From a virus, in the IMG/VR virus record IMGVR_UViG_3300031566_000091, positions 1-44,814 of that record: a stretch of DNA of 44,814 nt; one strand, given 5' to 3'. The notes under the pieces were generated by a model that saw only the letters and a list, made by a program, of their open reading frames with translations, did no database searches and had not been told where the DNA came from. Below, in pieces: positions 32,019-40,283 of this stretch. Made by a program: the position numbers and the translations under genes. Position 1 is the first letter of the stretch. Each line of letters starts with the position of its first letter.

Positions 32019-33509
32019 ATGACAATAAAACCAACTGAAGAACAAAAAACATTATTTCATTTTGTTAAAAAAAGATACGAACATGTGTTGGTTAGAGCAA
32101 GAGCTGGTTCTGGAAAAACTACATCAGCTATCGAATGTTCCAAATTATTACCTCAAGATAGATCAATAATGTTTTTGGCATTTAATAAACACATTCAAGA
32201 AGAATTAAAAACAAAACTTCCTGAACATATTAGATGTTATACCACTTATGGATTGGGTAATGCTGCAATTAAACGTAAATACGGAGATAAAATAAAATTT
32301 GATGAATTTAAAATTGATAAAATAATTCAGAAAAGATCTTTAAAATGGGAATTAAATGATGAATTTGATAATCCAGAAGAAATAATGTTATATCTTAACT
32401 CAATAAAAAAACTTGTTAATTTATGTAGATTAACATTAACAGTCAAAACAGAATTTATTTTAAATTTAGCAGAAAAACATGAAATTAATTTAAAGAAACA
32501 AATTGATTTTAAGAGAGTTTTAAAAATATTAGATGAAGCAACAACCAACAGAAAATTTTATGATTTTACTGATATGGTTTATTTACCTGCTATTGACAAA
32601 TCAATTTGGATGTTTCCACAGGACTATGTTTTTGTTGATGAATTACAAGATACCAATATGTGTCAATTAAGAATTGTTGAAAAGATTTTAAAAAAAGATA
32701 AAATTAGTGGGAAAATTATTGGTAGATTATTTACGTTTGGTGATAATTTTCAAGCTATATATGGTTTCAATGGTTCTGACGAAAGAATATTTAATTTTTA
32801 TCAGAATATTGGGAAAACAAAAGAACTAACATTAACAACATCATTTAGATGTTCTAAAAACGTAATAAAAAAAGCACAAGAAATTGTTCCTGATATAAAA
32901 GCATTAGATGATGCACCCGAAGGGTTCGTTGGTACTGGAAGTGTTCTTACAGACGCTAAAAGTGGTGATTTTGTATTATGTAGAACAACAATGCCATTAG
33001 TTAAATTGTTTTTTGAATTTCTTATTCAAAATAAAAAAGCAATAATTAAAGGAAGTGATATAGGTATTCAATTAATAGAATTAATTGGGGAAATTAAAAC
33101 TATTGATAATTTAATTAAATATTGGAATAAAGAACTTATTAAATTTAAACATGATTTAAATAAAGAGGGGATATTAAATCCGAATGAACATAGTGGTTAT
33201 AGTGCTCTCGAAGATAAAGTTATTACTCTATTATTTTTAGCTAAATTATCAAATACAATCCTTGAGTTAAAAGCATCAATAAAAACAATTTTTACTGATG
33301 AAATTAAAGGAATTGTTCTTAGTACAATTCATAAAATAAAGGGATTAGAAGCAGATAGGGTATTTATTATTAGACCAGATTTATTACCACTTCCAAATGT
33401 CAGAAGTTGGCAATATGTACAAGAAAAAAATCTGGAATATGTTGCAATAACAAGAGCCAAACTTGATCTTATATATGATAATGAATGGACTGATGAAGAA
33501 CAAAAATAA
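32019..33509 (+). CDS. UvrD/Dda-like superfamily 1 DNA helicase
   Basis: A 496-aa SF1A helicase. In order: a Q-motif-like PTEEQKTLF (5-13), Walker A ARAGSGKTT (about 27-35), FLAFNKHIQEEL (motif Ia), Walker B FVDELQDTN (about 205-213), GDNFQAIYGFNGSD (motif III), TTSFRCSKN (motif IV), STIHKIKGLEADRVFI (motif V) and LEYVAITRAK (motif VI, about 472-481). It is close in size to T4 Dda and UvrD-like phage helicases. It would translocate 3' to 5' or 5' to 3' on single-stranded DNA in replication or recombination; the polarity cannot be read from motifs alone. It sits in the island with the host-type promoter at 31488. Confidence 0.88.
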   Translation: MTIKPTEEQKTLFHFVKKRYEHVLVRARAGSGKTTSAIECSKLLPQDRSIMFLAFNKHIQEELKTKLPEHIRCYTTYGLGNAAIKRKYGDKIKFDEFKIDKIIQKRSLKWELNDEFDNPEEIMLYLNSIKKLVNLCRLTLTVKTEFILNLAEKHEINLKKQIDFKRVLKILDEATTNRKFYDFTDMVYLPAIDKSIWMFPQDYVFVDELQDTNMCQLRIVEKILKKDKISGKIIGRLFTFGDNFQAIYGFNGSDERIFNFYQNIGKTKELTLTTSFRCSKNVIKKAQEIVPDIKALDDAPEGFVGTGSVLTDAKSGDFVLCRTTMPLVKLFFEFLIQNKKAIIKGSDIGIQLIELIGEIKTIDNLIKYWNKELIKFKHDLNKEGILNPNEHSGYSALEDKVITLLFLAKLSNTILELKASIKTIFTDEIKGIVLSTIHKIKGLEADRVFIIRPDLLPLPNVRSWQYVQEKNLEYVAITRAKLDLIYDNEWTDEEQK

Positions 33510-33514
33510 ATATT

Positions 33515-34081
33515 ATGGAAAAAAGAACAAATTTTGATTTTAGTAATCACGTACATCGTGTTGAAATATTTAAAAGCGAAGAAAATGAAATAAGAATTGA
33601 TCATTTTCAAGTTAATAGAAATAGTACATATTATATTCAATTTATTAACACTGATAGGACATTAACTGTTACTGGAGATTTTGGTAATTGGGTTTTTTGT
33701 AGACCATTTCATCCTAGTGCCGATGGTTATGTTTCAGATTATTATTGGATTGAAAAATTAAAAACATATAGTGAACAAATTGCTGAAAATTATGATGGTG
33801 ATGAAACAGCAAAAGAAATTCAAAAACTTATTGATACAGGATTGGAAGATTATGGATATGAAGGAGATGAATTAATTCAAGCCAAAGAATGGTATACTGA
33901 TCTTCTTCAATATACTGATGATAAAATTGATTATGAATATCATGCTTATAGATATTATGATAAGCCCGATTTTATTGATTATGAAGAAATTCCATATTGT
34001 GAAAAAATAAACAAAAGATTATTAATAATTTTTGATGCTTTTAATGAAATATGTTTTAGATTAAAAAATGTAATCAAATGA
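33515..34081 (+). CDS. Hypothetical 188-aa phage protein
   Basis: A 188-aa protein with a beta-rich N-terminal half (YYIQFINTDRTLTVTGDFGN, then WVFCRPFHPS and VSDYYWIEKL) and an acidic helical C-terminal half ending in basic residues. The TVTGDFGNWVFCR-F-P block looks like a family found repeatedly in phage accessory regions (from memory), with no known function. It overlaps the next gene by 4 nt. Confidence 0.65.
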   Translation: MEKRTNFDFSNHVHRVEIFKSEENEIRIDHFQVNRNSTYYIQFINTDRTLTVTGDFGNWVFCRPFHPSADGYVSDYYWIEKLKTYSEQIAENYDGDETAKEIQKLIDTGLEDYGYEGDELIQAKEWYTDLLQYTDDKIDYEYHAYRYYDKPDFIDYEEIPYCEKINKRLLIIFDAFNEICFRLKNVIK

Positions 34082-34275
34082 GGAGTCTATATCCAAGAAT
34101 AAGTAAATTAAAAGTACTTTCTTCTGCAGCAGGATATTATATTGGTAGAATTTATTATATTAATGAGGATGAATTTGAACCATATTGTAGAGAAAGTACA
34201 TATATGCAAGATAAAGAAACTGCTGAACAGTCATTAATAAATGATAGTTATGTGCAATATTTTAAAGATTATTAA
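34078..34275 (+). CDS. Hypothetical 65-aa protein
   Basis: A 65-aa protein (MRSLYPRISKLKVLSSAAGY, then YIGRIYYINEDEFEPYCRES) resembling small proteins with a G-x-Y-Y-I-G/R-I pattern near the start; no function is known. Its ATG overlaps the preceding stop (ATGA), and the next gene follows after 2 nt. Confidence 0.6.
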   Translation: MRSLYPRISKLKVLSSAAGYYIGRIYYINEDEFEPYCRESTYMQDKETAEQSLINDSYVQYFKDY

Positions 34276-34277
34276 TT

Positions 34278-34499
34278 ATGGGAAAATGTAAACATAAATG
34301 GATATATAGCAGGTCAGATTCTTATTATAGATTTACAGGTAGAAACAATAGGGAATACTATCATGTTGATTATTATTTTTGTGAAAAATGTCTTGAAGAA
34401 AAAAATATTGAAAAAAGACATTCTTGTTACGATAGTGATATTTGGAAATTACCTGATTGGGCAAAATTAATAACAAAAAAAGTTGGGGGTTATGAATAA
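34278..34499 (+). CDS. Small zinc-finger-like protein (73 aa)
   Basis: A 73-aa protein with the metal-site pattern C4-x-H6 (GKCKHKW) and C35-x2-C38 (YYFCEKCLEE), spaced like a treble-clef or zinc-ribbon site. Many Tyr and Arg residues lie between. It may be a single zinc site used for binding nucleic acid or protein. Its stop codon lies inside the start region of the next gene. Confidence 0.65.
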   Translation: MGKCKHKWIYSRSDSYYRFTGRNNREYYHVDYYFCEKCLEEKNIEKRHSCYDSDIWKLPDWAKLITKKVGGYE

Positions 34500-35013
34500 A
34501 AAAACTAGGAAAAAGATATCAATTACTTGGGCAAAGAAAATTGCAGAAGAATTAGGATATTCACAAGTAATTATTCATGGATATGATGGTGATACTGGTA
34601 AACAATGTATTACAACATACGGTAAAAGTATTGAAGATTCAAAAAATGCTTCTGATGGAGGTAATATAATAAAAAGAATATTAGAATGGCCTGAAGAATT
34701 ATGTGATTCTAAATCAAAAAGAGTTATTAATGATTTAGAATTAAAAAGAAAAAAAATTTTAAAAAAAGTTGCGAATGGTAAAATTTCCCCTCAGAAATCT
34801 GATGATTTATTGATTGAATTATATAATGGAAAATGTAATATAAAAATATTGTCATGTACAGATCCATCAATGTGGTATTTTCATGAAATAGGAAAAATTT
34901 TTGATTTTGTAATTAATTTACCTTCTGGAAATATATATTTGTGTATTGATAAAGATAATTTTATTCGAGTAGTTAATCAGTGGGATGCAATAATAATTAA
35001 TAAAACAGAATAA
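34492..35013 (+). CDS. Hypothetical 173-aa protein
   Basis: Starts at the ATG at 34492, overlapping the previous stop; an in-frame TTG at 34483 is a less likely start. The N-terminal 65 residues (ITWAKKIAEELGYSQVIIHG, then YDGDTGKQCITTYGKSIEDS, then GGNIIKRILEWPEE) look like a small family of phage and plasmid proteins with no known activity. The C-terminal half is an alpha/beta region (IYLCIDKDNFIRVVNQWDAI) that may be separate. It ends one nt before the 96-aa gene. Confidence 0.6.
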   Translation: MNKKTRKKISITWAKKIAEELGYSQVIIHGYDGDTGKQCITTYGKSIEDSKNASDGGNIIKRILEWPEELCDSKSKRVINDLELKRKKILKKVANGKISPQKSDDLLIELYNGKCNIKILSCTDPSMWYFHEIGKIFDFVINLPSGNIYLCIDKDNFIRVVNQWDAIIINKTE

Positions 35014-35014
35014 T

Positions 35015-35305
35015 ATGGATATACATTGGATTATAAGAATTGAAAATGAAAAAGATAAAAGAATTTTGGTTAATTTTGATCCAAAAGAAACAACTCTTTC
35101 ATTTTATGGGGAAATTAGAAAAAATGGTAATTGGATTAAGTTTAGTGAAAATTCTTTATTAGTAAAAGAAGAAAACTCTTCAGATTTGGAAGGATTAAAA
35201 GATATTATATATAAAACATATCAAGATATGGTTGAGAAATTTGAAACATTTAAAATGTTTGATGATGTGTTTAGAATAATTAAGGAAATTAAAATTGATG
35301 AATAA
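35015..35305 (+). CDS. Hypothetical 96-aa protein
   Basis: A 96-aa protein with an immunity-protein-like alternation of strands and one helix (WIIRIENEKDKRILVNFDPK, then TTLSFYGEIRKNGNWIKFSE, then a helical acidic end). No motif is recognised. It is the last gene of the island, before the convergent terminator at 35311. Confidence 0.6.
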   Translation: MDIHWIIRIENEKDKRILVNFDPKETTLSFYGEIRKNGNWIKFSENSLLVKEENSSDLEGLKDIIYKTYQDMVEKFETFKMFDDVFRIIKEIKIDE

Positions 35306-35310
35306 TATGA

Positions 35311-35355
35311 AAAAGATATTATTTGATTATATTATATGACCAAATAATATCTTTT
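35311..35355. terminator. Bidirectional 15-bp hairpin terminator overlapping the Mom/GIY-YIG stop
   Basis: AAAAGATATTATTTG (35311-35325) pairs perfectly with CAAATAATATCTTTT (35341-35355) across a 15-nt loop, then a T-rich run on the plus side. The last codons and the stop (35319-35321) of the minus-strand gene lie in the left arm. Confidence 0.7.
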
Positions 35356-36791
35356 CTTTTTTTATTTTTTGAACACCATCTAGAAATTGTTGATTGATTA
35401 ACATTTTCATATTTAGAAGCTTCTGCAGTTGATTCATATATTTTAATAATTTTATTTTCATTAGCATTTATTTTATAAACCATTTTACAAATAACTTCTT
35501 TTTGTTTGTTACTCAAACCCTGTTCAATTTTTGTTTTACTAATTTTATTTTTAGTTTCTTCATCTCGTGATCTACCTTTCCAATATTTTGATGATATTTC
35601 ACTTAAATATTTTCTTTCCTCGTCTGTTTTCAATTTTCCATATTTTTTTGCTTCTTCACTACCAGCAGAATAAATTCTTTTTTCTACCCATTCTTTAGAT
35701 TGTTTGATATTTAGATGGGATTTCGACATTTTATCTAATGTTTCCAATGCTGCAATAGCATTTCTACCACCTGCTTCAATATTATAACCAAAATTTTTAT
35801 CTGTTGTATTATATTCTAATATATATCTTATTTCTTTACTATTTAATTCATCAATTGTCTCTCCATTATCAATTACTTTAAATTCAAAATTTCCCCAACC
35901 ATATTTCTTAATTGAATTATTTAAATAATCATTTCCTTGACCATTTTTATAATCAGAAATTCTATCATTAATTCCTCTTATTGTTTGACCGATATATTTT
36001 TTATTATTAATTTTATTTGTTATCATATATATTATACCAATAATATCTCTGTCTTTCTTAGGATAAGGTTGAATATAATTTTCAAACGCTTTTAAATATT
36101 TCTGATTTTTCATTTTATTATCCATAAAATGAAAATATCTTCTTTTTCTATATTGATTAACAAATTGTGCATTTGGGTAATGTTTCAGGATAATATCTTT
36201 TTTCATTGTGCCTAATTTATTTCTTACCCATCTACTACCTCTTAATTTACCATCAATATATACTGAAAATCTTTTACTTTCTTTATTATGATGATAATTT
36301 CCAGTCATCATACCAATATAAGTCCAATTTAATGATTGGTATATTGTACCAATTTCACCAGCAGCAGGATCTACTGTTGCAGTAATAATTCTATATTGAG
36401 TATTATTTTTTATCCATTTACATGCTTTTGATATAAAAAAAGATGCTGAATTTTTTGGTGTCCACCATAAACAAACACCACGACTCAAAAGCAATAATTT
36501 TCCTGAAAAACAATATTTATCCCAAACACCAGTATTTTCTGCATAATCATTACTAAATACTAATACACCACCAAGATATTGTTTATCATTAACATTGAAG
36601 TAAAGTCCAAAACAATATTTAACAATAAATGGCATTGATTTTAACCATTCATATTCAATAATTATTTTTGTTGCAATACTTTTATCAATTATTTTAATCT
36701 CAGTATTTTTTAAACTAATATCATTTAAATCAAAATCAATATTTTCTAATTGTGATTTTTCTTTTCTTATTTTATATTGATAAGCTTCCAT
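35319..36791 (-). CDS. Fusion of Mom-like DNA-modification acyltransferase and GIY-YIG nuclease
   Basis: A 490-aa protein with two complete parts. Residues 1-248 fit the Mom/GNAT family: FGLYFNVNDKQYLGGVLVFS (about 61-80), LLLSRGVCLWWTPKNSASFF, and a D141PAAGEIGTIY151 block where Mom keeps an Asp and a Tyr ten residues apart, ending in YIQPYPKK like natural Mom C-termini. Residues 249-490 are a GIY-YIG homing endonuclease: GIIYMITN (252-259), YIGQT (266-270), an Arg at 272 or 277, Glu320 and GYNIEAGG, then a basic region and an IENR1-like repeat (IKIYESTAEASKYENVNQST). Mom of phage Mu modifies adenine to block restriction. The fusion is read-through in one frame with no stop or frameshift. 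Whether it is a functional pair or an endonuclease that landed at the gene end is unknown. Confidence 0.7.
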   Translation of the reverse strand: MEAYQYKIRKEKSQLENIDFDLNDISLKNTEIKIIDKSIATKIIIEYEWLKSMPFIVKYCFGLYFNVNDKQYLGGVLVFSNDYAENTGVWDKYCFSGKLLLLSRGVCLWWTPKNSASFFISKACKWIKNNTQYRIITATVDPAAGEIGTIYQSLNWTYIGMMTGNYHHNKESKRFSVYIDGKLRGSRWVRNKLGTMKKDIILKHYPNAQFVNQYRKRRYFHFMDNKMKNQKYLKAFENYIQPYPKKDRDIIGIIYMITNKINNKKYIGQTIRGINDRISDYKNGQGNDYLNNSIKKYGWGNFEFKVIDNGETIDELNSKEIRYILEYNTTDKNFGYNIEAGGRNAIAALETLDKMSKSHLNIKQSKEWVEKRIYSAGSEEAKKYGKLKTDEERKYLSEISSKYWKGRSRDEETKNKISKTKIEQGLSNKQKEVICKMVYKINANENKIIKIYESTAEASKYENVNQSTISRWCSKNKKRKDIIWSYNIIK

Positions 36792-36803
36792 AACACATAC
36801 TTT

Positions 36804-38438
36804 TTAATTTATTGTTAATTCATATTTAAATTTACCACAATCCCAAATTCTATCATATCCAAGTTCTTGCATCATTTCCCATTCGGTCTTATTTTCATCA
36901 TAAATGTCTGGAAACTTTCTTTTTATTGATGATTTTCCATAGTTGAATTTATGTTCTCTTGTGCCTCTATGTAATTTTCTATCATAATAAGAATAATCTG
37001 GTGGTAATATTTTTATTAGCGTAAATCCTAGTTTAACATATAAATTATTATTTGGATTAGGTGTCCATCTTCTATCTGCAAAACTTATTATTGATGTTGG
37101 ATTATGTCGGTTTATAAAATGTTTTAATAATCTATTACCAATACCTGAAATAATAACATTATTTTTTACACAAAATCTTGTTAATTCGAAAATTGTATTA
37201 TTATGTCTTTTTTCTTTATTCATATTTCTTTTATTATTAAAAGACATGACAGCAATTAAATCGTTGTTATAATATGCTCCTAAGACAATACCCCCATTAA
37301 TTTTTCCTTGTATGTGATTTTCATTTAGAAATTTATTTGAAGTATTAATTGGTGTCTCAATAATTTTACATTTTCTTGCATGTAAAACAATGGAATTATT
37401 TTTATTTATAATATGTAATATCTTCGACTTTACCAATTCCCCTTTTAAATCCCATTCATCTTCAAAAATTTGATACAGATCGATATTTTTTTCACTAGCT
37501 AATTTGGTTTTATTTAAATGATAGTTAAAATCTTTTTTACCATATTTTTCGGTATGATATAAATTACCATTATATTCAATACCAACATTATAATCTGGTA
37601 AATATAAATCAATTTCATTACCGTTTAATATTTTTCTAACCGACTGTTTAACAAGTACACCATTGTCAACAATAAAATCTTTAATTTCATTTTCAGCTTT
37701 TGATGTTTTAGATTTTTTCGTTAACATGTTTGTTCTAGTAACAGATTTTTTTAATTTTTCATGAGTAGAAGAGGACACCATTAAATCACCATATTTTAGT
37801 CTATAGTCATTAACAGTTATATTATGTTTTTTTAGATGTTTATCGTTAATTATTCTGAGTTTTTTTCCACATATTTTACATGATAAACCATCTTTAATTG
37901 GTATTGATAATTTAAAATACTTTGTATCACCAACAAAAGTATTGAGGTGTTCTTTAATTGTTATATTATGATTATTTTTTAAATGTTTTTCATATGCACC
38001 AGACAGATTATTAATGTCTTCAGTTGTCCATTCACAATAATGACATTTTTTTATTTCTTTATTTTTTCTATATTCAAATGTAAAATATTCGTCATACCAA
38101 AATTTACCTGTTGAATACTCCTTTGATTTACGTACATATTTACTGTTTTTTGATTCATCTGGATATTGTTCAAATACAATATTTGTTAATATTCCAGATT
38201 TGTTTGTATAATCATCATATTCTTTTTTTGTTTTATTACAAATTGCTACCATATAGTATCCATCTTTTTGTGGATAATTAATTGATATTTTTTGATCATA
38301 ATTATATGAATTTACTAATTTTTGTATAACAGTAAATGAATATCCATACTCATCTACCAATTTTCTCAATGAAACACCAGATATTGATTTTTCATAGATT
38401 TCTTTTTTTTGTGTATTAGAAATAATTAATTTATCCAT
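36804..38438 (-). CDS. Homing endonuclease with HTH, two zinc fingers, VSR-like nuclease and GNAT-like domain
   Basis: A 544-aa protein. In order: a helix-turn-helix-like N-terminus (about 8-45), a zinc finger C132-x2-C135...H152-x4-H157, a second C187-x2-C190...H201-x3-H205, then a VSR/very-short-patch-like nuclease (NEIDLYLP with D277, VGIEYNG with E288, H295, and QIFEDEW near 324-329). The C-terminal part (about 355-485) is GNAT-like (GAYYNNDLIAVMSFNN, ELTRFCVKNNVIISGIGNRL, SIISFADRRW, LYVKLGF). This architecture is familiar in free-standing phage homing endonucleases. It sits between the Mom/GIY-YIG gene (12 nt downstream) and the major capsid gene. A late-type motif lies 34 nt upstream. 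Confidence 0.75.
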   Translation of the reverse strand: MDKLIISNTQKKEIYEKSISGVSLRKLVDEYGYSFTVIQKLVNSYNYDQKISINYPQKDGYYMVAICNKTKKEYDDYTNKSGILTNIVFEQYPDESKNSKYVRKSKEYSTGKFWYDEYFTFEYRKNKEIKKCHYCEWTTEDINNLSGAYEKHLKNNHNITIKEHLNTFVGDTKYFKLSIPIKDGLSCKICGKKLRIINDKHLKKHNITVNDYRLKYGDLMVSSSTHEKLKKSVTRTNMLTKKSKTSKAENEIKDFIVDNGVLVKQSVRKILNGNEIDLYLPDYNVGIEYNGNLYHTEKYGKKDFNYHLNKTKLASEKNIDLYQIFEDEWDLKGELVKSKILHIINKNNSIVLHARKCKIIETPINTSNKFLNENHIQGKINGGIVLGAYYNNDLIAVMSFNNKRNMNKEKRHNNTIFELTRFCVKNNVIISGIGNRLLKHFINRHNPTSIISFADRRWTPNPNNNLYVKLGFTLIKILPPDYSYYDRKLHRGTREHKFNYGKSSIKRKFPDIYDENKTEWEMMQELGYDRIWDCGKFKYELTIN

Positions 38439-38472
38439 TTTCTTTTTTTTTGCAATGATAATAATAATTATT

Positions 38473-38481
38473 CATAAATAC
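38473..38481 (-). promoter_or_regulatory. Late-promoter-like motif GTATTTATG before homing endonuclease
   Basis: Reads GTATTTATG on the coding strand, 34 nt before the endonuclease ATG, just after the capsid terminator. The last base deviates from A/T. Confidence 0.5.
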
Positions 38482-38530
38482 AAGATATTTCTAAAAAACT
38501 TTATTCTGGGGTAAAATCAAATGTATTAAT

Positions 38531-38563
38531 AAAAAAAGCCTATATCTCTATAGGCTTTTTTTT
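38531..38563 (-). terminator. Terminator after the major capsid gene
   Basis: AGCCTATA (38537-38544), loop TCTC, TATAGGCT (38549-38556), flanked by an A-run on one side and a T-run on the other, so it functions on either strand. It starts about 20 nt past the capsid stop and separates the capsid operon from the endonucleases. Confidence 0.82.
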
Positions 38564-38582
38564 ATATCAATTAATTAATCGA

Positions 38583-40247
38583 TTACTGTAGGTCACCAAT
38601 TCCGAATGTTTGAAGTCCATCGCAGAAGATACGACCATAGTAACGGTTAAGAACCATTTTCTTTGCGTAACGGGTTATAATACCACGTATTGGTGTAAAA
38701 TCAAATGGATTGTACATTACAGGAGTAAGCTGCATAGGCACGTATGGCGCATAAATGTAGCCGGTCTCTAAGATTGAAGTACCTTTATGTCCTATTAACA
38801 CAGTGTTAGCAGGTGCATATGGATCACGATATACAATATATCTTCCACTTAAAGTACCAATTTTCTCAATACCCATGTTATATTTATCTTGCTCTGGAGA
38901 AGCATTAGAAACATGGAAATACTCAAGGTCATCAAATACTGCACTTACTTCAGGAGATACAACTACCCAAGAAGCACCACCCCTAAGAGTTGCTTTATGG
39001 ATTTGAGCAGAAATCTGATTGATTTTAGTAACCAATGTTTGATTCCAGTCTTTTTGTACACCATAATAAGTATTAGTACCTTTTCTAAGACCATTATAGT
39101 CCCAACGAGCAGTCCAAGCAGCACCTCTACGAAGGTCACGTAAAATTTCACGGTCAACTTCAGCAGCCATTTGCTCAGAAAGCAATGCAGTTAATTCAGC
39201 TTCTGCGTCAATGTTATGGAAAGCACTAACGTCTTGAGCCAATTCAGGAGTCCAAACTGCTCTCATTTTACGAGTTTCAACAGAAACTGTAACTTGGTCA
39301 AGAACGAAACTAACTTCAGCCATTCTTGAATCTTCTTCCATATCACTATAAATGTTATATGAAAAAGTAAATGCAGGAGTTGAAGCAGCACTCAATGCTT
39401 GATAACCATTAGTACCAGCATAAGAAAGATCTACCATTAATTCTAATTGACCAGTTTTACTAACAATTGCTTGTCCGTATTTTTGAACTTTTACGTTAAA
39501 TGGTATAGAACTACCTGAAATAATGTTTGCACTAGTATAAGGAGCAGCAGCAGTGAAATTAACATCTGAATAAAGCTTTAAACTAGCAAGGAATGTTTCA
39601 GTGTCCATTGGAGCACCAGCAGGTCCAATTAATTTACCTTCATATGTTGTACTAAATCCACTAAGGATAATTCTAAGAATAGAATCCCCAGTAACATAAG
39701 CAACAGGTTGATTGGCAGTACCAGTAATAACAGTAATATCACCTTTTGAACGGTCAAATAATGAAGTTCCTTCTTCACCATATTCAGTTGCATAAAATGC
39801 ATCATATAATGAACGAGTTTCAAATTGAGTTCTAGCTGATGAAGCTAAAGTTGCTGCATTTTGATATGCACCATTTGGTGATGTATGATCAGTTCCAGCA
39901 GGACTTACTCTTTCAGAAGTCTTTGGATTGATGTAATATAATTTACCAATTGGTAAATTCAGAGCCTGTACAGATACGATGTCATTTGCTAACAATTTAG
40001 CAAATACTCTACGGATAACAGGGAAAGCCACTGTTTCAAATTGTCCGCTAGATGCAGAATCTGTAGATTCATTTATCATATAAGATAATTGGTTCTCAAA
40101 TAATTGAGCACAGTTTTCTCTTACGTTTCCAGTAAGACCTTCTAATAGACCAATTTTATCCCAACGATTAGTTGTTATTTCTCTTTGTTCACGAAGTTGT
40201 TTTAATCCAATATTACCAACTTCAGCACTTTCAGTTAAAAATCCCAT
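38583..40247 (-). CDS. 23: Major capsid protein (gp23)
   Basis: A 554-aa T4 gp23-type protein. The N-terminal region LFENQLSYMINESTDSASSG QFETVAFPVIRRVFAKLLAN and IVSVQALNLPIGKLYYINPK matches the family well. The C-terminal part reads SGRYIVYRDPYAPANTVLIG and YAPYVPMQLTPVMYNPFDFT, then RGIITRYAKKMVLNRYYGRI, also typical. An I58-N59-E60/S61 sequence fits the gp21-type (I/L)-x-E cleavage rule near the position used in T4 gp23. The codon use is less AT-biased than the neighbouring genes, as expected for the most abundant virion protein. It is transcribed with the scaffold gene from the motif at 42003. Confidence 0.92.
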   Translation of the reverse strand: MGFLTESAEVGNIGLKQLREQREITTNRWDKIGLLEGLTGNVRENCAQLFENQLSYMINESTDSASSGQFETVAFPVIRRVFAKLLANDIVSVQALNLPIGKLYYINPKTSERVSPAGTDHTSPNGAYQNAATLASSARTQFETRSLYDAFYATEYGEEGTSLFDRSKGDITVITGTANQPVAYVTGDSILRIILSGFSTTYEGKLIGPAGAPMDTETFLASLKLYSDVNFTAAAPYTSANIISGSSIPFNVKVQKYGQAIVSKTGQLELMVDLSYAGTNGYQALSAASTPAFTFSYNIYSDMEEDSRMAEVSFVLDQVTVSVETRKMRAVWTPELAQDVSAFHNIDAEAELTALLSEQMAAEVDREILRDLRRGAAWTARWDYNGLRKGTNTYYGVQKDWNQTLVTKINQISAQIHKATLRGGASWVVVSPEVSAVFDDLEYFHVSNASPEQDKYNMGIEKIGTLSGRYIVYRDPYAPANTVLIGHKGTSILETGYIYAPYVPMQLTPVMYNPFDFTPIRGIITRYAKKMVLNRYYGRIFCDGLQTFGIGDLQ

Positions 40248-40283
40248 TTTTAATTTTTTTATATTTTATAATATTATTATTTT

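Noticed and set aside
36960-38160. The 544-aa endonuclease as a pseudogene
   Set aside because: All domains are complete, in frame and keep their predicted metal and acidic residues.
38583-40247. Intron or intein in the major capsid gene, given the adjacent homing endonucleases
   Set aside because: The capsid frame is continuous and of normal family length, with no intein splice motifs. The endonucleases are free-standing genes beyond a terminator.
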